A DNA stretch of 64,000 nt. Source: Acanthaster planci (lineage: Eukaryota; Echinodermata; Asteroidea; Valvatida; Acanthasteridae). A model generated the notes under the pieces. That model was not told the origin of the DNA. It did not search any database and worked only from the letters and a program-made list of their open reading frames with translations. Shown here piece after piece: positions 48,499 to 60,069 of the stretch. Every line of letters starts with the position of its first letter. Within the stretch, counting starts at the first letter, position 1. A program made the translations under genes and the position numbers. Location of the stretch: positions 1-64,000 of the forward strand of contig NW_019091460.1 of NCBI RefSeq assembly GCF_001949145.1, in the 5' to 3' direction.

Positions 48499-49683
48499 TT
48501 ACACTATTGGTCTGCATAACTGCCCCATAAACAAAACCGCTTGAGATTTATTGTCATAAATGAAAATGAAGAAAGGATGGTCTGCTTTGAAATGAAGAGG
48601 CTTCATCATTGGTACAGCACAGCGGAGTTTCATTACCACAGCAGTAGCTGCAGCCGCCTCACTGCCTTTCTCATTCACATCCAAGAAGGCCTTGTGGATA
48701 ACTTGAGAGATGAAGAGATCTTTATCTCCTGTCATCCCTGAGAAGTCAGCCTTGCCAACATCAAATGGATCAACCATGCCCATCTCTCTCAAGACATCAT
48801 TAAGAACAAAGTTCTGCTCCAAAGAGAATTTTGGAAGTGACACAATAACAGTAGGACTATCACGCATGCGGCGAGCTTCTGTGACCCATTCCTCAATTTT
48901 CTCCTGAGACAATTTCTTCTGAACATCAGCAAGTCCATTCACCTGATCGGGAAGCACAATAAACATGCTTACTTCCTTCTTGATGTAAGGAAGTTCCAGG
49001 ATAGAACTCCTTACGGAATCATCACGGGCATAGTTGAACTTTCCATCCTTGTGCATCATGGGAACACTGATATCCTCATTTGCCGAAATGTGAAACTTTT
49101 CAGGAAATGTATCAGATGCTTCGAACTTGGAAACCCAATCTCCTTTGAAATAGATAGCATTGACAAGCACAAGGCGAGTCAGGGCATCAATAGATCCTGC
49201 AGCCAGTAAGTCTTTTATTCGATTTTCAGTTTGTTTCTCCACCCAGGAGTTGATGAGCTGACGAGAACCTTCGGCATCACCAATGAAATCAAGTGTCTCA
49301 ATGTTTGCTCCATAGTGCTTCTTGCTGCCCTCAGCAAACGCTGGCACTATAGCCAAACCTTTATGACCAAACAGTCTGTTTGCAGCCCTTAGGGTGTAGG
49401 GAGCATTAGCACGATAAATAAGAGCACTCAAGTCAGCAAATGACTGATGAAGAAGGGATTCTTCTAGCAAGTGGAAGTGCAGTGTTTGCTTCATCTGGCT
49501 TGCCGTCTCACCCTGTGCCCCCAAGAAGGTCATAGCAAGTGCAGTAGAGATGCTCATTGGAGAAAAGAAGATGTTCTGGGAACTTCCTTTTCCAGCTAAC
49601 ATACGGAACAAACCTGATGCAAACGCATTACTTGCTTTGGCAGCATTTTTAGCCATATTGACATCTGAGACCTGGGTTGCCAT
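48499..49683 (-). CDS. Serpin 2, intracellular (clade B-like) inhibitor with predicted Arg-Cys reactive bond
   Basis: A 394-aa serpin whose coding sequence is one exon. The acceptor CTCGTTTCCAG ends at 49701, so a non-coding 5' exon is likely; CATTG/GTAAAT at 51551 is a donor candidate conserved in the sister unit. No signal peptide; the short start MATQVSDVNMAKN and the FMGQLCRP ending resemble ov-serpins, hence a cytosolic guess. Motifs are SSQNIFFSPMSISTALAMTF, LVLVNAIYFKGDW, the hinge NEKGSEAAAATAVVM and ADHPFFIFIYD. From the hinge, P1-P1' is Arg-Cys (MKLRC). The proximal hinge is intact, so protease inhibition is expected. Serpin 3 is nearly identical outside the loop. Confidence 0.95.
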   Translation of the reverse strand: MATQVSDVNMAKNAAKASNAFASGLFRMLAGKGSSQNIFFSPMSISTALAMTFLGAQGETASQMKQTLHFHLLEESLLHQSFADLSALIYRANAPYTLRAANRLFGHKGLAIVPAFAEGSKKHYGANIETLDFIGDAEGSRQLINSWVEKQTENRIKDLLAAGSIDALTRLVLVNAIYFKGDWVSKFEASDTFPEKFHISANEDISVPMMHKDGKFNYARDDSVRSSILELPYIKKEVSMFIVLPDQVNGLADVQKKLSQEKIEEWVTEARRMRDSPTVIVSLPKFSLEQNFVLNDVLREMGMVDPFDVGKADFSGMTGDKDLFISQVIHKAFLDVNEKGSEAAAATAVVMKLRCAVPMMKPLHFKADHPFFIFIYDNKSQAVLFMGQLCRPIV

Positions 49684-52160
49684 AGTACCAAAGTAGATTG
49701 CTGGAAACGAGAATTGGAAATTAGAGACGTCTATTACATGGGTATCTCTGGACAACGAATGATAGACGTAGACTGGATGACACATAAATCACTGAATATA
49801 ACCATAAATGAACATGAATAAACATAGGACTGGTGTCATTTAGCTGTTATTACATGTCCATGTAGAGTACAAAAACTCTTCATCAGACAGCATTCCAAAA
49901 CTATTAACAATGAATAAATACATGCATGCGAAAAATTCCCCTTAAAAAGACAAAAAAAAGAGTACAGCCTATTCATTTCATTATTTTGTAATTTATTACT
50001 CTGATATTTATGAATGGAAATTCCCTGCACTGGTAGAGTATACAAAGCAAAAGTAAATCTCACAGTCTAACAAAACCTTCTATCTTCAGTTTTTATTCAG
50101 TTATTTATAATGACGACATATGTTTAGTGTTGACCACATGGATTCTAACAATTTGATGATTTGTAAACTTTGTAAATGATTTACCCACAATGTATACAAA
50201 CTGAGCCAACTGATACATGTACAATAACATTTTAGTAAATGTGATAAAGTCTGTAAGAACACGGCGAAAACCAAAGTTTTTATGTCACACTGTCCAAAAG
50301 TGAGGCCAACACTGCAACACTTTTATTCTCTATTAACATGTGTTCTAAAACTGTCATTTACAACAAGCACGTCATTAGCATCCAATGAAACAAAAAAGAA
50401 AATACAACTAAAATTGCCCAATTTTCTTAAGCATAAATTCCTTTTAAATGGTTACATAGTTCAGATAGTTACATGTATTTGACATGAATGGCAAAAAGTC
50501 CATTCTGCGTCTACATGATTATGGGCTACATGTATGATGAATTCCTCCATTACAGCCAGAATTTTACAAATGATACAAGAACAAAGTGGGAACACAATGC
50601 ATGATTCCCAATACTAAAATGGAAGTGAATTCCAATAGCTCTTGACATTTGTTTTCTCAACAACATGTAGGAAGTGAAGATTTTACCTCAATATCCCTAC
50701 CAATTGTCAAATCGAAGGAAAGCCCCATTTCATCATACAGTTATTTCCACAATACAAGGATGTCAGACACAACACTGTTTACCTTCAGGGCATACACACT
50801 GCATTTCGATTTTGTGCATCAACCTGTCACACATTTAGTGCCAGGATATTTTCTTTTTCTCTATCTTGTTTATGGAGGATTTTAGAGGAAATGTAGAGTC
50901 CAAACTTCCATCAGGTCAGAATGTCATCCCATGATGAAGATAACTTTCATAACAAAAAATGAATAATGCTACGGGAGAATACAATATTGTTCACTGCCGT
51001 GAAATTCTAAGTCTGAAAAGCATAAAACCCCACAGCAGGCTCACTTTGAACAACACATTACAAATAATATGAGTCATATAGCGGGCCTGCATGGAGCACC
51101 CTCACAGAAGATACGTTTTGTTTTAATGACAATGAATGCACAAAAGGTTTACTTAAGCCAATCCCAGGGAAGAAATTCCCTCTAACATGGGGTCATACGC
51201 AGGGGTCTATCGTATCAAATGACTGAGCAACTCAGGAAGTTCATCCACTGCCTATATGTACATGTATTTGCAATCAACTGCCGATGTGGCTGCGATACAA
51301 TAGGTAGTCAGTGGTACTTGTGTCAGAATGCCACAGGGCAAACTGCATACCAGGAAGAGGGTCAATAATTTACTTTAATTGGGGGAGGATGCCCAGGGAA
51401 ACGTAAGCTAAGCTATATATCCTGCCAACGACCGTGCGTGGGATAACGTTTCAGTACAGACATGACACTTCAACTCAAACCGCCCAGGCCTTGAGTTGTA
51501 AACTGATTAACCGGGGGAAGAAAGTAACAACAAACCAAAAACAAATTTACCAATGTGATGATCTTGGAGTTCTATCTTCAAAAATATAGCAACACCAGTC
51601 GGACCTGGAACTTAAGCAGAACTAGTTGCTGATATATTAATTAGTGATGGCCAGTATTGAGCATACGACTGCATGTACGGAGCGCACTCGTACGATTCGC
51701 AGAACCACCGCCCAGTGTAAATAAAACGGAGCGCCACCACACGTTGCCGCAAACCTTGCAAAAACTGAGGGCGTTGTACAACATTATTTTCCGGTTGCAA
51801 GCCAGTATGATAAACTGCCATAGCAAACAGTGATTAATACCTGAACTTCAAAAAAACGGGAAAATACTCACAACTTTCTCAGATGTTCGACATGCACATC
51901 AAATTAAAGCCCATTTTATGATTGTGCACTTTCTTTTCAAATTTCCATTCATTAAGCGACGACTTTTGAAGATTTTTTTTCCACGGAACGTCACCCCTAA
52001 AATGCAGTCGTGAAGCATTTCGCCAGTTTGAAAGATCAATGCTTACACTTCTCGAAAAATAGACCGTTTTTAGGCACCGGTCTCACTCAGAAACAAGCTG
52101 GTATTCTTTTTGCTCGCCCAACTTGTCTTTTCTACAAATCGTCAAGATCATAGGCCACGA
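49684..52160. other. Serpin 2 5' intron and upstream region (unit A)
   Basis: No protein-coding signal. The stretch is colinear with 55890-58000 of unit B (shared words around 50210-50290, 50640-50700 and 51540-51600), confirming tandem duplication. A probable non-coding first exon ends at 51551. Confidence 0.6.
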
Positions 52161-52565
52161 AATGCTCTATTTGGCACAGCTGTTCAATCTCTTGATTAAT
52201 TGTAGAATGCAGGTGGAAGCTTGCATTACCACAGCTGGAGCAGGAGCTGCGCCACGCTGCATGCTTTCTTCTGATGATGCACTTCCAACAAAAATCGAAA
52301 AACTTTGAAGATAAAGAGCTTTATCTCTTTATATTCCCGAGAAATCTGATCTGTCACATGAAATGGAATACCCATCTTGCTCTAGGAAAGAGTTTGATAG
52401 CGACACCGCAACTGTAAACGTGAGACAGAGTCGACGTGGCCATCATCCACATGACGTCTCAGTCTTTTGCAAGAACATCCACCTGGTCAAGTAGCACAAT
52501 GAACAGGATTGTTTACTTCCCTCTTGATGCAAAGAACCTCCAAATACTAGAAGAGAGCAGTTGCC
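52161..52565 (-). pseudogene. Serpin relic 2, broken
   Basis: Minus-strand remnants match serpins 2 and 3. The hinge-encoding region, complementary to ACCACAGCTGGAGCAGGAGC (compare ACCACAGCAGTAGCTGCAGC), is at about 52230. The segment complementary to GATCTTTATCTCCTGTCATC is degenerate at 52315-52345, and the piece equivalent to the beta-strand before SLPKFSLEQ lies at 52475-52560. Stops and deletions break it. It parallels serpin relic 1 at an offset of about 6.2 kb. Confidence 0.7.
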
Positions 52566-53317
52566 TTTAATTCATGACCGGATATAAACAGTCAAACTCA
52601 AAGTGCGGAAAATTGTTACAAGTACCTGGCGTCATGGTTTGTATCACTGTTAAGTCGTTTAACTTACAAAAAAACCACAGAATGTTACATTTATACAGCG
52701 GTTGATCGTGCGGGAAAGTTTGTGCAATGATAAAGTCCTCAGATTTTTTACATGCTGCTGTCATTATTGGCATATCACTTACATTATTTGTTCTTCATCT
52801 TTAAGTGACGAAAGTGCAAAAGCTAAGAGCCCCAAAATATACTGATAAGAGTAGTTTTTTAAGAATGGAAAAGTACCTTGCACCTTCTTACCATTTCCTA
52901 AGAAAAGAAGTGTTTTTGTTTATATTGTCGTAACACAGCAATGGGCATGAAAACAAATAAGCTGAACTTCCTCTTTCACTCGTGTGTTTGATTTCATCAC
53001 AATTTCTGCTTACTAAAATGCAATGTTGCACTCTACTTACTGGGAGAGAAACAGAAAAACGTTCGTACAAAACGAGTATTATAATGCACTAGCTGAATAG
53101 TGAACCCAACACTACGTTGTCCTATTTAAACTGAAATAGTGAATCTACATACTCTATGCCATCCAGCTTTTTAGTGTTATGGATTTCTTACTGAAAGATA
53201 ATCAATGCTAATGCATCAATAATTCCATCAATCACTGTGCTGGCGCATATTAACATACAAATGCTGAATTTACAATCTTTTTCATGATTCCTACAAAATT
53301 CTATGCTTTTTAAATTA

Positions 53318-53923
53318 NNNNNNNNNNNNNNNNNNNNNNNNNNNNNNNNNNNNNNNNNNNNNNNNNNNNNNNNNNNNNNNNNNNNNNNNNNNNNNNNNNN
53401 NNNNNNNNNNNNNNNNNNNNNNNNNNNNNNNNNNNNNNNNNNNNNNNNNNNNNNNNNNNNNNNNNNNNNNNNNNNNNNNNNNNNNNNNNNNNNNNNNNNN
53501 NNNNNNNNNNNNNNNNNNNNNNNNNNNNNNNNNNNNNNNNNNNNNNNNNNNNNNNNNNNNNNNNNNNNNNNNNNNNNNNNNNNNNNNNNNNNNNNNNNNN
53601 NNNNNNNNNNNNNNNNNNNNNNNNNNNNNNNNNNNNNNNNNNNNNNNNNNNNNNNNNNNNNNNNNNNNNNNNNNNNNNNNNNNNNNNNNNNNNNNNNNNN
53701 NNNNNNNNNNNNNNNNNNNNNNNNNNNNNNNNNNNNNNNNNNNNNNNNNNNNNNNNNNNNNNNNNNNNNNNNNNNNNNNNNNNNNNNNNNNNNNNNNNNN
53801 NNNNNNNNNNNNNNNNNNNNNNNNNNNNNNNNNNNNNNNNNNNNNNNNNNNNNNNNNNNNNNNNNNNNNNNNNNNNNNNNNNNNNNNNNNNNNNNNNNNN
53901 NNNNNNNNNNNNNNNNNNNNNNN
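53318..53923. other. Assembly gap (606 N)
   Basis: A run of N. By colinearity with unit A this falls opposite about 47.7-47.8 kb, non-coding sequence downstream of the serpin, so no coding exon should be hidden. ORFs crossing it are artefacts. Confidence 0.95.
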
Positions 53924-54704
53924 TGTACACTTGCTGCACAGCAATTATTACTCAATATTTCAAATTTCCTTACTGTTACATTATTTAGGAATTATTTTGT
54001 GATCTAAAATAATCTGTCATGTGTGCAAAGACCTGTGCATGCAATATAATTTTTATCTCAAGTGCATGAATCCCTGCTTTTAACTTGTTACTTCATTTGA
54101 AGTTAATTTTTTTTCTATGATATTTTTATATATTTCTATTTACAATGTATTCTGGATGTGTTTTCAAAACCCTTTTTTCGTAAAGCATGGTGCTCTAATG
54201 GTGCTCTAATTTCAAACATTTGATTCTCGGTCTTTGACAAACTTAAAATGGGTACAAAGCGAAAATGCTTAATTAAAAGGATGTTCTGTGTTTGAATGTC
54301 TGATATTTTCAAGTTGTATTTAATTCACTTCCAATTGAAATTTCTACTTTAATTTTAAGTTCCTTAAACATACCTTAGCAAGTTTAACATAATTAAAGAA
54401 ACACAAATCTAAAGATGTCAGTCCTTTATCAAATTTTAAATCATCTAAGTTAAACATAAATTCTTAATACTGAAACCAAGGTTGCAATATCCGAGTAATA
54501 TTCAACATCAAGAACTTTTTTCATTTAATACAAGGCTGTTATATAAGGCTGTTATATGTACATGTACTGTACATGTATGTGGCCAGTTTTCATAATGAAT
54601 AGTTTTTCTGAACCTTGTCTCATTTCAAATCAAGGGACCTGAACCTACAATACCAAAGATGCATCCTACATCAATATGTGTCTCATGTCTCATTCACTAA
54701 AAGT

Positions 54705-55862
54705 TTACACTTTTGGTCTGCATAATTGCCCCATAAACAGAACTGCTTGAGATTTATTGTCATAAATGAATATTAAGAAAGGATGGTCTGCTTTGAACTC
54801 AAGAGGCTTCATCATTGATAGAGCACAGCCGGGTGCCATTACCACAGCAGTAGCTGCAGCCGCCTCACTGCCTTCCTCATTCACATCCAAGAAGGCCTTG
54901 TGGATAACTTGAGAGATGAAGAGATCTTTATCTCCTGTCATCCCTGAGAAGTCAGCCTTGCCAGCACGAAATGGATCAACCATACCCATTTCTCTCAAGA
55001 CATCATTAAGAACAAAGTTCTGCTCCAAAGAGAATTTTGGAAGTGACACAATAACAGTAGGACTATCACGCATGCGGCGAGCTTCTGTGACCCATTCCTC
55101 AATTTTCTCCTGAGACAATTTCTTCTGAACATCAGCAAGTCCATTCACCTGGTCGGGAAGCACAATAAACATACTTACTTCCTTCTTGATGTAAGGAAGT
55201 TCCAGGATAGAACTCCTTACGGAATCATCACGGGCATAGTTGAACTTTCCATCCTTGTGCATCATGGGAACACTGATATCCTCATTTGCCGAAATGTGAA
55301 ACTTTTCAGGAGATGTGTCAGACACTTCAAACTTGGAAACCCAATCTCCTTTGAAATAGATAGCATTGACAAGCACAAGGCGAGTCAGGGCATCAATAGA
55401 TCCTGCAGCCAGTAAGTCTTTTATTCGATTTTCAGTTTGTTTCTCCACCCAGGAGTTGATGAGCTGACGAGAACCTTCGGCATCACCAATGAAATCAAGT
55501 GTCTCAATGTTTGCTCCATAGTGCTTCTTGCTGCCCTCAGCAAACGCTGGCACTATAGCCAAACCTTTATGACCAAACAGTCTGTTTGCAGCCCTTAGGG
55601 TGTAGGGAGCATTAGCACGATAAATAAGAGCACTCAAGTCAGCAAATGACTGATGAAGAAGGGATTCTTCTAGCAAGTGGAAGTGCAGTGTTTGCTTCAT
55701 CTGGCTTGCCGTCTCACCCTGTGCCCCCAAGAAGGTCATAGCAAGTGCAGTAGAGATGCTCATTGGAGAAAAGAAGATGTTCTGGGAACTTCCTTTTCCA
55801 GCTAACATACGGAACAAACCTGATGCAAAGGCATTACTTGCTTTGGCAGCATTTTCAGCCAT
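54705..55862 (-). CDS. Serpin 3, near-copy of serpin 2 with a different reactive loop (predicted Gly-Cys)
   Basis: A 385-aa serpin, same fold landmarks and single coding exon as serpin 2 (acceptor at about 55907). Outside the loop only a handful of residues differ (e.g. DPFRAG for DPFDVG, FEVSDTSPE for FEASDTFPE). The hinge NEEGSEAAAATAVVM is intact, but the loop reads APGCALS where serpin 2 has KLRCAVP, giving P1-P1' Gly-Cys by the same count. The ATG equivalent to serpin 2's start (55887-55889) is followed after two codons by TAG, so I place the start at the next in-frame Met (MAENAAK), nine codons later. The loss removes only the N-terminal tail before helix A and should not disrupt the fold. 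Confidence 0.92.
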   Translation of the reverse strand: MAENAAKASNAFASGLFRMLAGKGSSQNIFFSPMSISTALAMTFLGAQGETASQMKQTLHFHLLEESLLHQSFADLSALIYRANAPYTLRAANRLFGHKGLAIVPAFAEGSKKHYGANIETLDFIGDAEGSRQLINSWVEKQTENRIKDLLAAGSIDALTRLVLVNAIYFKGDWVSKFEVSDTSPEKFHISANEDISVPMMHKDGKFNYARDDSVRSSILELPYIKKEVSMFIVLPDQVNGLADVQKKLSQEKIEEWVTEARRMRDSPTVIVSLPKFSLEQNFVLNDVLREMGMVDPFRAGKADFSGMTGDKDLFISQVIHKAFLDVNEEGSEAAAATAVVMAPGCALSMMKPLEFKADHPFLIFIYDNKSQAVLFMGQLCRPKV

Positions 55863-57280
55863 ACTGACATCTAAGACCTAGGTTGCCATAGTATCAAAGT
55901 AGGTTGCTGGAAACAAGAATTGAAAATTAGAGACATCTATTATATGGGTATCTATGGACACTGAAGGATGGATGTAGACAGATTGCCCTGAATAAATATA
56001 GCCTGTGAATTTCATTATTTTGTAATTTATTACTCAGATAAAGAGAGCATCCATTCAGATTGGAAACATCTTTCCAAATTCAAGAATGGAAATTCATTGA
56101 ACTGGTTACAGAACACTAAGCAAAAGTAAATCTAAGAAATAGTCTGACAAAACCTTCTTCTTGTTAGTTTTTATTGAGTTTTTCTTTTTTTATATGACGA
56201 CATACGTTTAGTTGACCACATGGATTCTGACACTGCTAATAAATGATTTACCCACAATGCATACAAACTGTGCCCACTGATACATGTACACATGTACAAT
56301 AACATTTTAGTAAATGTGATAACATCTGTAAGAACACGGCACAAACGAAAGTTTTTATGTCACACTGTCCAAGGAAGCCAACACTGCAACACGTTTTATC
56401 CCCTAATGACAGCTGTTCCAAACCCGTCAGTTACAACCATGTCATAAGCATTCAATGACATGAAAAGAAAATACAACTGATATTGACAAATTTTGAACAT
56501 AAATTCCTTCAAATAGTTACATAATTCAGATAGTTACATGTAGATGTATATGACATGAATGACAAAAAGTCCATTCTACGTTTACATGATTAAGGGCTAC
56601 ATGTAGGATGAATTCCTCCATTACAGCCAGAATATTCAAAATGATACAAGAAAAAAGTGGGAACATAATGCATGTTTTACATTATAATAAGCCACGGCAC
56701 CGATTCCCATTATAAAAATGGAAATATACAGACCAAGATTTGTGAATTTCAAGAGTTGCTGCATGACATTTGTTTCCCCAACAACTCAGTAACGATTTCA
56801 CTTCCATTAATCCCAACTAAAGTCATGTGGAAAGAAAGCCCCATCTCATTTATACAGTACCGTAAAATACGGTACTGTCACACACATAATTGTACATATC
56901 TTTAGGGCACACACACTGCATTTTAATATCTAAACCCAGACAGTTTGCATTTAGCTGCAGGATAGTTTCATTTCCTTTTCCTGATCCTTGGCTCTAGAGG
57001 ATATTTAGAGGAAATGTAAAGTTCAAAACTGCATCAGGTCAGAATTTCATCCATGATGAACACAACTTTAACAACAAAAAATGAGCAATGCTACCAGAGA
57101 ACCCAATATTATTTACTGCACTGAAATTTCAAGTCTGAAAAACATAAACACTGCACATCATGCTCACTTTGAAACAACACGTACCTCTTACATGTATTAA
57201 ACGACAGAGAACAGCAAGCACATGATGGTGACTTCCAATATCCACTGCCTAGTATTTGCAATCTATAGCAGAAGTGGCTG

Positions 57281-57491
57281 CAGTGGCGTAGCCAGGGGGG
57301 GTCTTGGGGGAACTTGCCCCGCATATGGCGCGCTACAAATTCCAGGTGACCCCTGAAAAAAAAAAGATGAATGAATATTGAACAAGGCTAACAAAAACTT
57401 GCCCCAAAAAAACCACACCCCTGAAAGCTGGTGCCCCAACAAGATGCTGGTGCCCCCTTTGTGCCCCCCCCCGTAAAATCCTATGCCACTG
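57281..57491. mobile_element. 211-bp terminal-inverted-repeat element in unit B
   Basis: The left end CAGTGGCGTAGCC and right end CTATGCCACTG are inverted repeats (one mismatch in the outer 11), flanked by CTG on each side. It interrupts GTGGCTG, which is continuous in unit A near 51290. The body is a purine/pyrimidine-skewed, C-rich stretch without an ORF. Confidence 0.75.
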
Positions 57492-57999
57492 CTGGCGGTA
57501 CCAAGTGCCTGTACATGTATCTAAAGGAAATAGGTTGTGTCAGGATGCCGTACTGCAAACTGCATACCGGAAAAAGGGTCAATAATTTAGTATAATGGTG
57601 GAGGATGCCCTGGGAAAGTAGGCTATGTAGCCTGCCAAAGACCGTGAGTGGTCTACATCAGTACAGAATCGCCTACTCCCATTGTACCGAGGCCTAGTCT
57701 TCAACCTTCAAGTTGTAAACTGATCAACCGGGGGAAAGAAAGCGAACGACAAAACCCGAAGAAATTTACCAATGTGATGATCTTCTAGTTCTTCGAAATA
57801 TAGCAACGGCACTCAGACCTGGAACTTGAAAGCAAACCCAGCTGTTGATCTGATATTAATGATGGCTAGTGGGCACGTATACCAAATACGGTACTGTATG
57901 CTTGGCACTTAACAGTCCAGCAGCACATAGTGCACGTGTCGCAAGATCCGCAGAACCACCGCCTCACTGTAAATAAAACGGAGCTCCACTATACGGTGA

Positions 58000-59730
58000 C
58001 TCAGACTACGAAAACAGAGGGCGTTCTAATACAAGTTGACAACACTTTTTTTCTCGTTGAAAACCGATTCAAGGGCGACGGTTTTTCATCCCCCACCCCC
58101 GTGGCAAAGCAAAGCGATTGCTGGATACAGGAAACGGAAGATAAAATTTATGCTAATTGTTGTTTTAAAAAATCACGAAAATCTTACGAGGTCGCAGTGA
58201 AGTTTAATTCTGGTGTGACACAAGCCACGTGTATCCGTGATTGAATCAGCATCCAAAGTACACTATCCTTACCTAGTTGTTGGGATTTTATTTGGCTACA
58301 CAAAATAAGCACAGGCAATTCTCACCATGACCAATTTTTATTCCACCCACGCTTTTTGGCTTGTTCCTAAAACTTTTTGTGTCTGTACTGCCCAGGCTAC
58401 TCCACCACAGATCGGCTATGACCAACTACTCAGTGTTTTGCTAGGGTTACCAATAAGGTAGTGTTTACTGATATTGATAGGTGATGGGAGTCAACATTAC
58501 TGTAGACAAGGCATGAAGTGCCTTTACATGTCGGACGACTATTCCATGTACCATCAAATGAGCACCGCACATCATTGCCCACATTATTACTACGGCTACT
58601 TCATGTTCATTTGTTCGACTTGACTTGCCTAATACATAGCCTGCTGTAGTGACTCCAAAGAATAACTGATCACTGGCAGAACAAAGGTTTACGACTACAA
58701 GTCTGGAGAAAAATTTACGAGAAACACATCAAAGCCGTCTTCGACTTGGTGACCCTGTTTAGGCCTACACCTATGCATTATGGGGTCAAAACTGCATAAC
58801 GAAAACGGGGACAGAAAAAGAACGAAAAACAAGAGACAGAAGGGAATAAAAATTTGCTTGGGAAAAACTCTACAAATTGATCCCTTTCCACCGTTAATGG
58901 TTCATCAGGCACTCATTAGGTTCATCAGATGAGTGCTTTGCCTCCCGAAATTCTCCCTGGAAAAAGTACTCCCCCGTGGAAAAAAATCTAGCGATGCCCT
59001 TGAATCTACAGCTTTTATTCCAACCATGTATCAATGTTTAAACCAGTAACGATGAAGTATTCGTTCCACTCAGGCCACACATCAACCTTACTTAGATTTC
59101 AAAATGCATGCAGTGTTCACCTCGCGTCTTTGCATGATTTCACCGACTGTAAACCTACCATGGAGAGTCTGAAATGAGTAACTGAGGTGATCCAGTTTTC
59201 AACTTGCATGGCAGTATAATTCATTTTGATTGTGCCACAACGCGCTCTACTAATACTTGCCCACCCGCCTCTATGTCAGGCTACTACAGCCCTGATACCT
59301 TCTCATACCTGCTGCCTTAATTGCACCCCAGTGCTCAATTCATCATGACTAGCGACACAGTACTTAGTTGATTTAGACTCATTAGTCGACTTAGACTCGT
59401 TCCTTTCACTGGAATATCTTCGAAGTCACGATTCTTGGTCTGTGACCTGGTTTTGCAAAAACAGTCTCTGACATTGTTCTGCCCATAAACATTGCCATTA
59501 GTTTACCTATTTGTTGAATTACGAGAAGCCGCACACGCCGCGGATCCCAATATCTCCTCCATCCATCTCTCATCCTCTCTGTCCCTGCAAAACCAGTGCA
59601 AATTTAATTGCATTTATTTGTAATTTGCAGTTTCCGATATCTATCGGGATACGTATCAATAATTTTTTTCATTGAGTTCAATCTATGTATTGGATTATAA
59701 GAGCATATTGACAAAAGCGTGAATATTTTT
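58000..59730. other. Upstream of the serpin cluster, no gene seen
   Basis: The plus ORF at 57930-58244 overlaps the region homologous to unit A's promoter and lacks a recognisable domain, so I treat it as chance. No splice-supported exon was found. Confidence 0.4.
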
Positions 59731-59797
59731 CACGTATTCATTCCGACACTTCAAAGCGTAGAGCTAAATTCATTTCATCACGAAACAGTCTTCGAGT

Positions 59798-60067
59798 TTG
59801 GTAATTGACTTTGGGTCTTCGTTCAAAGACTACCATATGGTATATACAAAAACAACTCCTGAAACAGTCATCGGATTTTGGAGAAATGCTCGTAAAGCTA
59901 AATACTGCGAGAACGCATTTACCAACCCATTTAGTACAATGTACAACTGGGAGAAACAAGTATATGGGTCTACATCTGTGGTCAAAAATTGTTGGACTAT
60001 GAACACACTTTGTAAAGAACTTGATGACGGCCACTTTGCTGACTACATAGCAAGTCTGACGCTGTAG
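59798..60067 (+). CDS. Unrecognised ORF, possible exon of an unknown gene
   Basis: The ORF encodes a run rich in W, F, Y, N and C: IGFWRNARKAKYCENAF, then MYNWEKQVYG, NCWTMNTLCKELDDGHFADY and a stop. Its composition looks more protein-like than neighbouring chance ORFs. A splice acceptor-like TTCGTTCAAAG ends at 59827, so it might be a terminal exon. I do not recognise the family and see no partner exon upstream. Confidence 0.3.
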   Translation: MVIDFGSSFKDYHMVYTKTTPETVIGFWRNARKAKYCENAFTNPFSTMYNWEKQVYGSTSVVKNCWTMNTLCKELDDGHFADYIASLTL

Positions 60068-60069
60068 GG

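Noticed and set aside
53188-54007. Long ORFs across 53.2-54.0 kb
   Set aside because: They are produced by the 606-N gap.
57930-58244. 104-aa plus ORF as a gene
   Set aside because: It lies over the serpin 3 upstream region, has no domain, and the homologous place in unit A is not open.
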